DNA of 64,000 nucleotides. It comes from Blastomussa wellsi (lineage: Eukaryota > Cnidaria > Anthozoa > Scleractinia > Plerogyridae). The stretch spans positions 3,321,192-3,385,191 of the forward strand of contig OX393573.1 in the NCBI GenBank assembly GCA_947652115.1. Direction: 5' to 3'. Each line of letters begins with the position of its first letter. Position 1 is the stretch's first letter. This document shows, in pieces, positions 10,084 through 20,917 of the stretch. The notes beneath the pieces are model-generated. The model was not told the DNA's origin and did not search any database. It saw nothing but the letters and a program-made list of their open reading frames with translations. Both the position numbers and the translations under genes were made by a program.

Positions 10084-13000
10084 CTAATCTCTGGAAATGT
10101 GTTCACCAACTCCAACTTGGAGGAAGTCCTGAAGAACACGTGCTGCTTTAAACGGCAGGATGCTGAAAAATAACAAATTAAAATATTTGGTTACAATTTA
10201 ATTACATGAATGCAGACACAAACATAATGAAAATTCGACAACTCACGCAGCCAGGACAAAGTTAATTCCAAGATTTCGAGGAATCAGGACCAGTGGCTCA
10301 TCTCTGAGTGTGCCGGCTACTATCTCTTTAGCCACATAATCTGGCTCCAAAATAGGATACAATGAAGGGAATCTACAAAAAAGACATTCACAACCTGCAG
10401 TTATAAACAGTTGACACTTTGTGACACTGTACTAGTTATTGTAGTGTCACTTGAAAAACTAAAGACTATCTATGACTATGCTACAATATTAATGATCTAG
10501 TTTTGTTGCCAAAGACTACATTGAAATTATTAACTCTTGTATGCTTCTACAGACACGATGTGGATGCAAACAGATTGTAAATTGAAAAAACTTCCAAGCT
10601 GTGTAATGAAAATATCTTGATGATTCTGCAGTCCGAACATTTTGTGCATGTCAACAGGCACAAGACAATGATTTTGGCCCTACTAAAATAAAAATAATGT
10701 CTGAATATTACAATAAAATCGTAGAAATTGAATGTACTTCAAAACGTTGACACTGCGTTTACAGCGCACCATATTGTTTCAGCGGCTTCTTCTGAAACTG
10801 GTCAGAGTTTGTATGAGCTGGAGTTCAAACAGGATTTTGTCAAGGTGGCTGTAAGTACGTAGAGCTATCCACTTACGAGAGTGTCCATACCTTCGGACTA
10901 GAGAACAATGGTAAGCTTTACAACTAAGTGTTACTTGTGCTGTTTGTAATCATTTTACTCTTCAGTCGTGGCTTCAAATAATAGCTGATATCTTGATATC
11001 TTCATGTTGACATTCTAGGGACATTTTGTGTTTGAGGAAAAGTACTTACTCATACTTTTATTGCTGTTACACTAAAAAAAGCTGAAAAATCCCTTCAAGA
11101 CAGTGCCCATTTATAGTGCGACGCACCTTAATGAGCCACCCAACAAACTTTTTTGACAAGTTAGCCAATCAGAGAGCGTGAATTTGTCGAGTTGCAATGC
11201 CTTCTCATTAAAAGCGCAACACGCTTCGTGACAACAGCTTTGGACATGGCAAAGAGGTGGGGCAGCACAAACAAATTCGCACTCTCTGATTGGCTAATTA
11301 TAACTTTTCAAAAAGATTTGTTGGGTAGCCACACTAAGGTGCGTCGCACTGTAACTGCAATATTGTAATAACTGATTTTAGAGTAAATCTCCAGATAAAA
11401 CCATGTTGAGAAACTGAACTCACATGCCATATACAGGCTAATCAGATAGGAGTAACTGCCCTAAGAACGAATTCTACGATATGGTAGACTGGTAAATATA
11501 TGTGATATGACGACTCTTACCGCGCCTTTGGATGCCACACAAGTCCCGTGTTTGTTGTATATGGTTGAACACAAGTCACTTTTATCCCACTTTTTCCCAT
11601 TTCATGGAGCTCCACAGTTAAGCAATGACTTAACCCAGTGGCACCAAATTTAGATGCGCAGTAGTCAGTCAAGTTACTGACAACAAAACTGCCTGCAATT
11701 GATGTTATGTTAACAATGTGGCCCTTGTCCTTCTCTAGCATGTGTGGAAGAAATGACCTAACGGTCTGCAATGCAATGCAAAGAAATTCAATATCATTCA
11801 CTAAATAAAGCAATTTCTGTACGTGTACCAATATCACTACTAAAGCTTGGCTGTAATTAGCAAATTTTAAAAATTATAAACACTGGCTGTTGACGTTTTA
11901 ACTGACTTCTGCCTTCGTTATTGGCTCCTCGTTGTTGTCCTCATCTTCATCTTCATCTTCGGGCTCACGTTCGCTACGAAAAATATTGAGCAGTCGATTG
12001 TTGACCTCATGTTCGCTTATTATAGTATTAGTACTAAATGATTGAAATCACGTTGCAGATTACCGGTGATTCTGGTCACATGTATAAACAGAAATGCCAT
12101 CCATACAGCTAATTAAAAAAAAGTTCTGCCAATAGATCTGCAGTGACACATAATTTAAATCAGACTAACATGACAGAGGCTTGAGGAGAATTTCGCATTT
12201 TATAGACCCTATGCATGCCTAACTTGCTACCAATTTAAAATTCTTTTGTATGTATTTAAATTAGCCTCACTAACCTAGTTTAAGAGCAAAAATTCTTTTG
12301 AATTACAAACTCAAAAACGAGGTTAGTAAGACCAATTTTAAATGAACACAAAGAATTTTATACCGCAAGGCAGCCAGTTATACATAGGGTTTATTTAAAC
12401 AAGAATTAGGTGTGCATCTTGAGCAACTAACATGGTGTGCAAATGATAAGGCCTATTCATCCATAAGAATGCCTCAAACTCCCCCAAAATGGCCAATAGG
12501 TGTGAAAACACATACTTCAAACATTTTCCTTCTCTTCTGGGAGAGTGTGTCAATAAGCCTGTTGGTTTCCAGACGTCACCTTGCCATATATTAAACTCGA
12601 TGTATTTTTTCAGTATTAAGTGAATAGGCAAAATAGATTATGATGATGATGACGATGACCATGATGATGACGATGACGATGATGATGAGTGGACAAATCT
12701 ATCCAAGACTGGTCTATATCCAGGAGACTCCTGGATAGTTCAAAAGAGATGGCATTAACTTACCCAAAAATGTGCCATAGTGTTGATTCTCATGGTTCTT
12801 TCAATCTCTACATCTTTTAAATGCAGCAATTTCTTTCCACTCATGATCCCAGCATTGTTAACCAATATATCCACCTCACCAACTTCCCGCTGCACCTTTG
12901 CGGCGACTCGGTAGATGTCCTCTCGGCTGCTACAGTCACAGACAAAGGTGTGAGCCACTTTTCCAAGGGCACGGACTTGAGCAGCTGTCTCTTCATTTGT

Positions 13001-14739
13001 ATCTGTGTGTGAATTTAGGACGGGAAAAATAAATTATAGTGACAAACATGGAGAAATAAAAGCACTAAAAAATCTAAGATACTTGAAAGTGCACCTAACC
13101 CCCGAAATATATTTCAATAAAATAAACCTTTGCACCAGTTCAAATACACCTTTCGTTTCTCCTTTTTTAATAATGCTAACTGAACTTTTTATAGCATTCA
13201 AAAGTTATGAAAAATTGGCCACTATTTGTTGCAAGATCAAGTCAGAAGGGTGTGCAGTTGGGTCTGCAGGTGTATGTCATTCAAGACTCTGCTCTTTGGA
13301 GTGATTCATGGCTATGTTTAGGGCTCTGGGCTCCAGCCACCCACCTTTTGGATGCCTTATAAGTCATTGACGTTTAATTAATTACCTTTGTTTATGTCCC
13401 ACAAGACAAGCTTTGCACCATGTGAAGCAAATTCAAGAGCCAACAGTCTACCAATCCCACCACCAGCACCTAAAATGTTAACAAAGAATAACACTGAATT
13501 AGAAGTGTGCGTCAGGAACTGCGTTTTTCAGGTGTCACTAGCCCAGACAGTGCTTTCAATAAGCACAGACACAGCCAATGAAAAATTGGCTACTTCACTC
13601 CAATTTGCTTAGAGATGTCGGCTACTTCCTTCCCAAATTTAAGAAATTAAAGAAAGATTCCTGTATATAATCCATTCTACTCAAACAAGCTGCCTAGTAC
13701 AAATTTTAGCTGTACCTGCTTCAAATTTTATGGTATGTGCGCATGCTCTAGCGTGCATTTTAAAAGTGTTTTTGGTGAGGCAGCCTTTCAAAATCGACGG
13801 TGAAGTTACAATTTGAAAATGGTATAGTGTGGATGAATCGGCCTTATGTGCTACCGAGCACGAAGAGGATTAAGTAAGTAAGTAAGTAATAGTGTGGATG
13901 AAAAGCAATTTATCTGCTTTTGAGGTGAAAATGCCTTTTTCTACTCTTTATACTACTTTTTTTGTTAATGATGTGTTTGTATTTGTATTACAAAAATAAA
14001 TAAATTAATTAATTAATTAATTAAAAAAGAAAATTCCTTTTTAAAATTTATCTGGCTTTATGTGGACGTAGCCTTAGACAAGAGCACTAAATGTCATGTA
14101 TACATATTTAGCAACAAAGAGCTGTTTGCACCAAATAAATGGAAAAGATCCTGCTGTAAACAACTGTCTTAACTACACATTGTTTGCACTACATGGATCA
14201 GCATATAAAATACACGCGACTTTGACCCGGACCGTGCAAAGATTTAATAGCTCAGAATAAAGTGCCCGATTTTACTCTTGCTTGCCTGAATTGCCCTTTG
14301 TTTTTCAATTGCAATTTACCGATGTTCTGCAGAAATCAAGAGCTACATCAGGACAAAAGAGCAGAAGCGAGGTTTTGGAAATGACACGAACCGGCCCGTA
14401 CTTCATGTGTTTTACGAAATTTAGCTTACATTGCTCACACTGATTGACAATTTGTTTCTTAAACCATTTAAAAGACTACAGTTGAAATCTCCCAGGGCTA
14501 AATTGCAAATAAATTTGGGGTAAAAGCCATTAACAAGTTTTGTGACTGCACACGCCTCGGTTGGGGACCTGTAAAAGGCAAGCTGGCATTACACAGTTAC
14601 GCAGCAGATTACCTGTGATCAAAACTGTATGTCCCTCGATGTCTTTCTTGGGTGGACGAACAATTGCACGAAACACTGCTTCTATACAGCACAAGAAGAT
14701 CTTAAACTGCACCACAAAAAACTCGAAAATCAACCACAT
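10084..14739 (-). CDS. Short-chain dehydrogenase, SDR16C type (RDH/17-beta-HSD11/13-like)
   Basis: Six exons on the minus strand: 14613-14739, 13386-13469, 12764-13002, 11521-11765, 10247-10372, 10084-10162. All splice sites are canonical and phases join, giving 299 aa, the usual size (family about 300-340). The N-terminus [18 protein letters not shown] is a hydrophobic anchor, so the protein probably faces the ER or lipid droplets. The cofactor loop is [10 protein letters not shown] (TGxxxGxG); acidic VLWDINK ends the second strand, NNAG follows, the catalytic Ser lies in NITSIAGS, and the Tyr/Lys pair is YCASK. The family oxidises or reduces retinoids and steroids with NAD(P)(H); the actual substrate cannot be read from sequence. 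The stop is TAG at 10084-10086. Confidence 0.93.
11115..11350. mobile_element. MITE with long terminal inverted repeats
   Basis: The left end AGTGCGACGCACC and right end GGTGCGTCGCACT are perfect inverses; similarity continues for about 70 bp per arm (CCAATCAGAGAG / CTCTCTGATTGG). It is 236 bp, non-coding, in an intron of the dehydrogenase gene. Confidence 0.8.
12198..12385. mobile_element. MITE family F2, copy 1
   Basis: Shares AATTTAAAATTCTTTTGTAT, AATTAGCCTCACTAA and CTCAAAAACGAGGTTAGT with the better-preserved copy at 26525-26708. The arms are diverged here. Confidence 0.7.
12639..12688. repeat. (GAT)n-type microsatellite
   Basis: Interrupted ATGATGATGACGATG tandem triplets in an intron of the dehydrogenase gene. 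Confidence 0.85.
13086..13290. mobile_element. Fold-back family F1, copy 2
   Basis: Starts AAAGTGCACCTAACCCC like the intact copy at 16101-16396 and contains AATAAACCTTTGCACC and TTGTTGCAAGATCAAGTC. The right arm is truncated. Confidence 0.65.
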
Positions 14740-15292
14740 TATTAAGATCTATTAAGCCAGGATTTGAATTGAACAGTCTGCAGAGCAACGACAACGTGCA
14801 CACCTCCCACAGGCCCAATGTCACGTGAGCTTTCCCAGGGACGAACGCCAAGCTGGGGGGAGGGGACGGAGAAATTCTTTTATTTCTTTTTTCACCTTTT
14901 CTTATAATAAGTTTCTGTAATGAGAAAGATGTATACACTACTACATGCTGTATTTTTGTTTTGTAAATATGCTCTTTTTCCAATTCCATTTGTCGTTTTG
15001 GAGCATATGGGAATAAATCACGTTTCCGCGAGATCCCGCGCGCGCGCTGTGACTCTAGTAAGCGCGAGATTAGGATTCCATCATTCAAACATAACGCATG
15101 CCGCATTTCTTTGCGCGCGCTGTAGAAGTCAAACGACACAGAGCATAAACTGTCTTTAACGAACTCGAAAAGATCAAAGATCATCCGTGTAGGAACATAT
15201 AAACAACCAAAACTTAATCCAAGAACGAGCTCATTTTTATAGCCTTCGTCCTGATCGGAAAAGTTTTCCTTCATTTAACCAGAAACGAGTGG
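14740..15292. promoter_or_regulatory. Shared head-to-head promoter interval
   Basis: The dehydrogenase start (minus, 14739) and the start of the next gene (plus, 15293) are 553 bp apart and diverge. The interval includes a GCGCGCGC-containing patch (15020-15120), the sort of local CG enrichment seen at promoters. A bidirectional promoter is an inference from layout only. Confidence 0.45.
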
Positions 15293-18200
15293 ATGAGAGG
15301 AAATTCGGAAAACATGAATCTAAGGATTTTTGAAGAACGCACAACTCGATCAAAGTCTCCCAAACGCTACAGTTTGAATAGGAAAATCAAAGAAAGAGAA
15401 AGGTGAGTGAAATAATCGAAAGTGAGCTTGTGTTGTAACTAATTTTAAGCCAAATGTAGTTATTATCCGGTTGAACATTATCAAGACGCGTGTTTTTTAT
15501 AGATAAATTCCTTTCGTCTTGTTTTTAAACATGGAATGAAGAATCCGTAGCTCGACACATTTGTTTGAAATTATACTGGCGTTCCAGAGAGTAGATCCCT
15601 CTTACATTTGGTCATTTTAAAATTAAATTGAAATATTTTGTTTCTCTAAAACGTGTAGCAATTGTCACTGATTTGTGGCCGCACCCAAAAACTGAAATAT
15701 TTTAATATAGAGTTTCATCAACGAATCGATGATTTTGGTAAACCCCGCTGAAAAAAGACAGGCATATTTATCAGAATAACTGAGAATAATTACATATATA
15801 AACGTCAGCTAACGCTGTATATTTTTGTACACAGCTTCTTGCATCTGTTGCATTAGTTTCAAACAAAATGCCGAAATTGGGTTTTATAACATTCCTCGAC
15901 TTCTTTCAAGGACAAATGAAATTTTTTCCTAAATCTTTTCTTAAATGTCAAAAACGTTATCTGAAAGGATTATAAATCAGTTTATTAACAGTCATCCACA
16001 TATATGGAGTCGATTATTCTCTTTGCGCAATAAAACAGTATCGGGCTATCAAGGAAGGAAATTAGTTGAAAATTAAAAAGTTGCAATTTCCCTCTGCTTC
16101 AAAGTGCACCTATAGCCCGAAAATATTTTTTTCGCTAAAATAAACCTGTTCGAAACGCATTGCACCTTTCGTTTCTCTTTTTTGCATGCAAATCAGTTTG
16201 TGCACGTCTCCCAGTGCTAGACCCACGTCCCTTCTGACTCGGTAGTGCAACAAATGATGTACAGTTTTTCGTAACTTTTAAATGCTGTAAATAGTCAGAA
16301 TCTGGTAAAAAAAAGAGGAAAGAAAGGTGCAATGCGTTTCAAACTGGTCTAAATGTTTGTTTTGGCGAAAAAATATTTTGGGGTTAGGTTCACTTTAATG
16401 TAAACAGGCCCTGTGAATGTTACACCTTGAGACATCCTGCTTCCATGTGTTGTTTATGTTGACGCATTTCGTTTTGATCTAAAAGGAAACATCTCACTAA
16501 CCTCGTTGAAGTCGATCAGCAGTCTTTGCCCCCCGTCTCCTTCCATCAGAATGAAGTGAGCGACAGAAGCGGGGAAGAGTTGTCATCTTCCGAGGTGCGT
16601 AAAATAGGCTGCATTGGGATGAAAAATGGAACGTGTGCCTCAGAATCCGCAGTTCGCAGTGGTGATCAAACCAGTAAGTTCTTATGTCCGGATTAAGCCA
16701 TTTCCGAGTTGCCTTCTACCTCTGTTTCAAAACGTTTCATATGGAAATGAGTTTGATTTTCAAAACAAAAGACGTGCGAGTAAAACTCATTTCCATATGC
16801 AAAGTTGTGCGCCAAGACTCGTTTTGAAACAAAGCCTTGGGAAAACAGCATCTCGGACATTGGCCATCGATTACTCCAAGAAAATGCAAGGCTTCGTCTA
16901 AGCGATCAATAATCTCGATTTCCTCCGCTTTCTTGAGTGCGGCCTTAATTCGTTTCTTCTCGACAAAGAAAGGAAACAGGTGCGGGTTCACTGTTTTCTT
17001 GAACGGCGGCTGGAAATCGAGCCAATGTAATGGGAACGTATAACGTTCACTTAATTTCTGTTAGGACGACCACAATCCAATTTCTTTTAAATAAACTGAA
17101 TTCAACACTCGGTAATAACAAACAGAAACAGCGGCTATCACCGGATCGTTGTGCATACTACATACTGAACTATTTTCTATATTTCTATCAAATCCCGGAA
17201 AGAATACGGCTTTATAATTATCATCCAAAGTATCCGGAAAAGAAATTCTCAAGTCATTTCTTCTTTGCTGCTTATCTAAAGCTGGAAAGAAGCTTGTTTT
17301 AACCCATGAGCTTAGGGTGTTGGGTAAGCCCTGGTCTGAAGTGCCCATCATCCCAGAATCGTAAATCAATTAACGTATGTCATTTTTCATATCCACCCCC
17401 ATACCTGGCCTCTAAAATCCGGACCCGCTTGGCATATGCCCGGTGTCGCATGTCCCCAGAGCACGCGTTCCCCTGGACCAGCGGTCGGATTTTTTTTAGG
17501 GTGGAGGGGAAAGGAGGCCTGGTGGTTAGTACGCTGGACTCCTAAGTTAGAAGTTCTGGATGGAACCCCTGTCGAGTTTTGTTCTTGGGTCCCACAGTGC
17601 CTCTTTCTACCGAGGCTCGAACGCAGACTTTAATTCAGTTTTTCTATTTTTTGATTCCACTATAAAGTGCATGGACCGATAAAAAGACATAAATACTTTA
17701 CTTTACGAAGCCTCTTAGTTTTCTCGCTATCTGTTTTTACGCCAGCCCATCAGTCCAATATTAAACCAACCAGAATGAAAAAAAAATATCACCCATTTTC
17801 AAACCAAAACAACTCAAGCAACGTGACCCCTTTGACGGCTCCTTTGTTTTATCCAGGTTTTAGTTCTCCAGTAACAGAAAAGGAGAAAGGTAGACCTCCT
17901 TCTACACCTGGTGACATCACAATAAAAAACTCTGCTCCAGTTTCCAGGCAGCCTGGCGCCAATACAAGCTCTATGACGCCTTGCAGCCCTGGTGACTTTA
18001 GAAGCATTGCGAATCAGTTGAAAAACAGTCCTTCAAGAAAACCTGAAAACCCAATCTACGCTCAAGTTCCGTACAAAACTTGTAATCCGAGCTATGCTCA
18101 ACATTATGGAAACTTTCAAGGGACACAATCACCCAGTCCTTTACAAAATGGAGTTGGTGCAACAAGTACGGGTCATCTCACTATGATGCGGAACATGCCT

Positions 18201-18353
18201 CAGGAAAAACCTTTCGTGGCGTCTTACATGACGCCTATTCAAAGTGCAGGGTTTCAATTTGGTCAAATCAGTGTGCAAAGAAACAACGAGGCTTACAACG
18301 CCTTTACAGCTTATGGGAATCCATTTGGAATCTTCTGGAGTCGACAGAATTAA
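15293..18353 (+). CDS. Unrecognised Ser/Pro/Asn-rich protein
   Basis: Three exons are supported: 15293-15402 (ATG within GGATGAGAGG), 16486-16594 and a terminal exon from about 17754 to TAA at 18351-18353. Phases join without a shift, giving about 272 aa. The first two exons are basic then acidic (RSKSPKRYSLNRKIKERER, then SDRSGEELSSSE). The last exon is low-complexity Ser/Pro/Asn/Gln with SNVTPLTAPLFYPGF and a C-terminus AYGNPFGIFWSRQN. No enzyme fold, signal peptide or membrane segment is visible, so it looks intrinsically disordered and nuclear or cytosolic. An alternative last-exon acceptor 10 bases upstream would not keep phase. A 21-base microexon at 16652-16672 (ending at GTAAGT) is possible but unsupported. 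I do not recognise the family. A candidate AATAAA is at 18793-18798. Confidence 0.6.
16101..16396. mobile_element. Fold-back family F1, intact copy 3
   Basis: The terminal arms AAAGTGCACCTATAGCCCGA and its counterpart GGGGTTAGGTTCACTTT pair over about 37 bp. Inner arms also pair (GTTCGAAACGCATTGCACCT / AGGTGCAATGCGTTTCAAAC). It is 296 bp, with no coding capacity, and is the best reference copy of F1 in the window. Confidence 0.8.
16695..16866. mobile_element. Fold-back family F3, copy 2
   Basis: Outer arms GCCATTTCCGAGTTGCC and CGGACATTGGCC, with a GACTCGTTTTGAAAC block, match the 8936-9089 element. Nested inside is a second palindrome, TTTCATATGGAAATGAG / CTCATTTCCATATGCAAA (16734-16802). 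Confidence 0.7.
17512..17635 (+). mobile_element. SINE, 5' half
   Basis: GAGGCCTGGTGGTTAGTACG resembles the A box of the SINE family; CTGGACTCC, TTGTTCTTGGG and CACAGTGCCTCTTTCTACC follow in order. The 3' body is absent. It lies in the last intron of the 15293-18353 gene. Confidence 0.65.
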
Positions 18354-19869
18354 ACTAGATGATCAAGATGGCTTTTCAACTAAAAGAACTGATCGCCCTA
18401 TTAGATTCGATTAGATAGCGCTCCAAACCATGAACGAAAATTTACTAGCCGCGGTCTGATCGATTTTCACTCACTTAAACGACGTCACTTCAACATGCCT
18501 AAACTTTTAAACAGTTGGACTTGTAATTACCCCCATTTTTCACCCGGAATGGTTAATGTGTACTTTGACTTATTGACTGACCCGATTATATGTGCTTAAT
18601 TTTATTTTTGCTTTCTACCAATGTATACGTTGTGTAACACATCATGAGCTCTCTAGTGATGATTCCACTATTTTGTATACAATGAGACAAGCGCGAAAAA
18701 TGCGTATAATACTGTGAAAATACAAATATTGTTAAAACCGATAAATTAAAATCTTATCACGATGGTATTGGTAAAATGCAACTTTATTTAGAAATAAACC
18801 GATACTTTCTTCCTCTATTTTGTTGCCAAATATACTTAATTTTAGCGAAACGTTAAAGCGGAGCTCCGTCAGAAACACAAACTGAAGGCCCATAGTAAAT
18901 TAGCTTATGATAAACTGACATTCTCGTCAAATGCTATGTTTACTGAAGCGTCTTAAGCGTCTATCTACAACAGACAAGAAAATACGAAAGAATTGACCTT
19001 CAGTTCTCTCTTGGACAACCTAAGCAAGACCTAATCCATCGGTGTAAGCGAGACAAATATACTCGCCCTTTTTTTATAGCAGCCCCTCAGCTCCTTCTTG
19101 TTGTGAAATAAACCATATTTCACATGTCCTGAACATTAACCGTTAGCTGGCATATGATACAGGGACGGCGGAGCCGGGGGGCTGGGGCTTTTACGACGAT
19201 GACATTTTTTTGTTTTAGTATAAGATTCGTATGAAGAAATAATGTAAAAAAGAAAATTTTAAATACTAAAGAAAAAGGAAAACGTAAACGGAAAAAGTCC
19301 GATTCACCACAGGTTATCCCCCGTGATGAGGTAATTGGCAAGCGTTAATTCAATTCATGCTCAGTGGTTATTTGAGAAAAGAAGTAAAATTCATAGGGCA
19401 ATAACCAGATGAAACAAGTGCTTGAATCCTACTTGCTTCATTTAGTGACGAGAATTTACAAAGCTACAACCTTGTTCAAAACCTGTCGGAAACGTTTCGT
19501 GTTTACGTACTTCCTTACGTGCATCCTTTCCACACAAGGGGAAGTTGTGTAAAAACCCAGGTTAGTGAACTAAAGCCAGGATATATCGTGGAAGGCTGAA
19601 AAATATGTATCAAGCTTACAAAACTTTCAAAATATCGCTGTAGCACAAAAAGTACCTGTCATTTTAAACTTATCCAGGTTGTCTTTTTTTAAGAAATATC
19701 TCATAGAGAACGTTGAAAATACCATTTCCGAGCCTCTAGATTTCGTTTTCAAGGCCTTCCCACTTTCAAATAAGCTCCGCTCCCTGTGATACCCGGCATG
19801 ATTAACTGACCAGAGTCAATACTATAGGTTTAATTTCTATCTCATTATTCACGCGTCACTGTCAGTTAA
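18354..19869. other. 3' UTR and spacer, no gene seen
   Basis: The first few hundred bases are probably the 3' UTR of the preceding gene (AATAAA at 18793-18798). Beyond that no frame has recognisable similarity or splice context. Confidence 0.5.
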
Positions 19870-20660
19870 CAATTCTTGGTTTTCACGTGAAGTCAGAAAA
19901 AACAAAAATTAAAAATTTTGAGTTTTCAACTTCATCAGGTAAAAGCCATTTTTAAACATATATCTGCTGGTCTGTTTTCAGCTCGGTAGACGGCTTTGTT
20001 TTGAAAATAGAACAGTTTAAATTTCAGATTTTTCACAATGCGTGACATCGACATTGTTTCTGGGTAACATGTTACGTGCGCGAAAATATCGATTCGCCTT
20101 ATGTTTTCGAGCTCTGAGTAACCGATATGTTGAGGGAAGTGTCTATGCGAATGTTTTCAAGTTTAACAAAGAGAAGAAACGTTTTGAGAGAGCCAAAGTA
20201 AATTCCAGATGTTTCCACTGGTTTCCGGCCGCCATGTTGGATTCCCTCAGAGGGACTCCAACATGGCGTCTCCATACTAAACACTATAATTTTCAGTGAT
20301 ACACTTCGCCGAATAACTCGAGTTCGGAATATCGTAGCCTGCGAACAGCAGACGCATTTCCGGAAATGCGTCTGCTGTTCGCAGGCTAGGAATATCGTAC
20401 ATTCCCGAAACTTTGGCACGTTGTTTATTTATTACTCTTCTATGATATTTCAATTTCTTGACTCAATTTATTGAATGGAAACGCGTGAAACTTGCGTGAC
20501 GTGAAAACCACCAATAACTTTGCTTGAATGCAAATAACTCAAGAATGGTGTTCCGCACAGACCTGATACTTGGAGATGTAGTTTCTCTTTTAATATTTTA
20601 TAACATTTAATTTTATCAGCGTTTTTCGTTGCATGGCTTTGAGTTTATTTTTTGATAGCG
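19870..20660. mobile_element. Dispersed element F6, copy 1
   Basis: Shares TTGGTTTTCACGTGA at its left end, CCGCCATGTTGG ... CCAACATGGCGTCTCCATAC, and ATGGTGTTCCGCACAGACCT, ACTTGGAGATG and AATATTTTATAACATTT with 41490-42060. An inverted counterpart of the left end (GTGACGTGAAAACCA) is at 20492-20506. It carries about 200 bp that copy 2 lacks, including the palindrome at 20335-20388. Confidence 0.65.
20326..20399. mobile_element. 54-bp perfect palindrome between 11-bp direct repeats
   Basis: 20335-20388 is a perfect palindrome (arm starts TAGCCTGCGAACAGCAGACG, centre CC|GG at 20361/20362). GGAATATCGTA occurs at 20326-20336 and again at 20389-20399. The simplest reading is a 52-bp fold-back insertion with an 11-bp target-site duplication. 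Confidence 0.8.
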
Positions 20661-20917
20661 TGACAGTGGAAACTCTCAGAGACTCCCAATGTCTATGCCT
20701 CTCGCGGTATCTCCATATGGGTGTACAAATGTGAAACCGCATTTATTTTGGTTCTTAATTTCGATAAATAATTGCGGTAAATTCGAACTGCGGCCTCTTA
20801 TGTGGTAGGGAGAAGTTCTTTTTGTAACACATTTGCCATGCTCTTCTCTGCCCTACCCTACCCCTGACGCCATGTTGTGCAATCCTACCCACAATTCCCT
20901 TCAAGCAACAATTCAAG

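Noticed and set aside
14702..15274. 190-aa minus-strand frame upstream of the dehydrogenase
   Set aside because: It covers the promoter and overlaps exon 1 in another frame; no recognisable domain.
17061..17369. 102-aa minus-strand frame
   Set aside because: Lies in an intron of the plus-strand gene, no similarity to anything I know.
17820..17870. PAM2 (PABP-binding) motif in the Ser/Pro-rich gene
   Set aside because: Only the A-x-x-F-x-P half fits; the Leu/Asn half is displaced by one residue, so not annotated as a motif.
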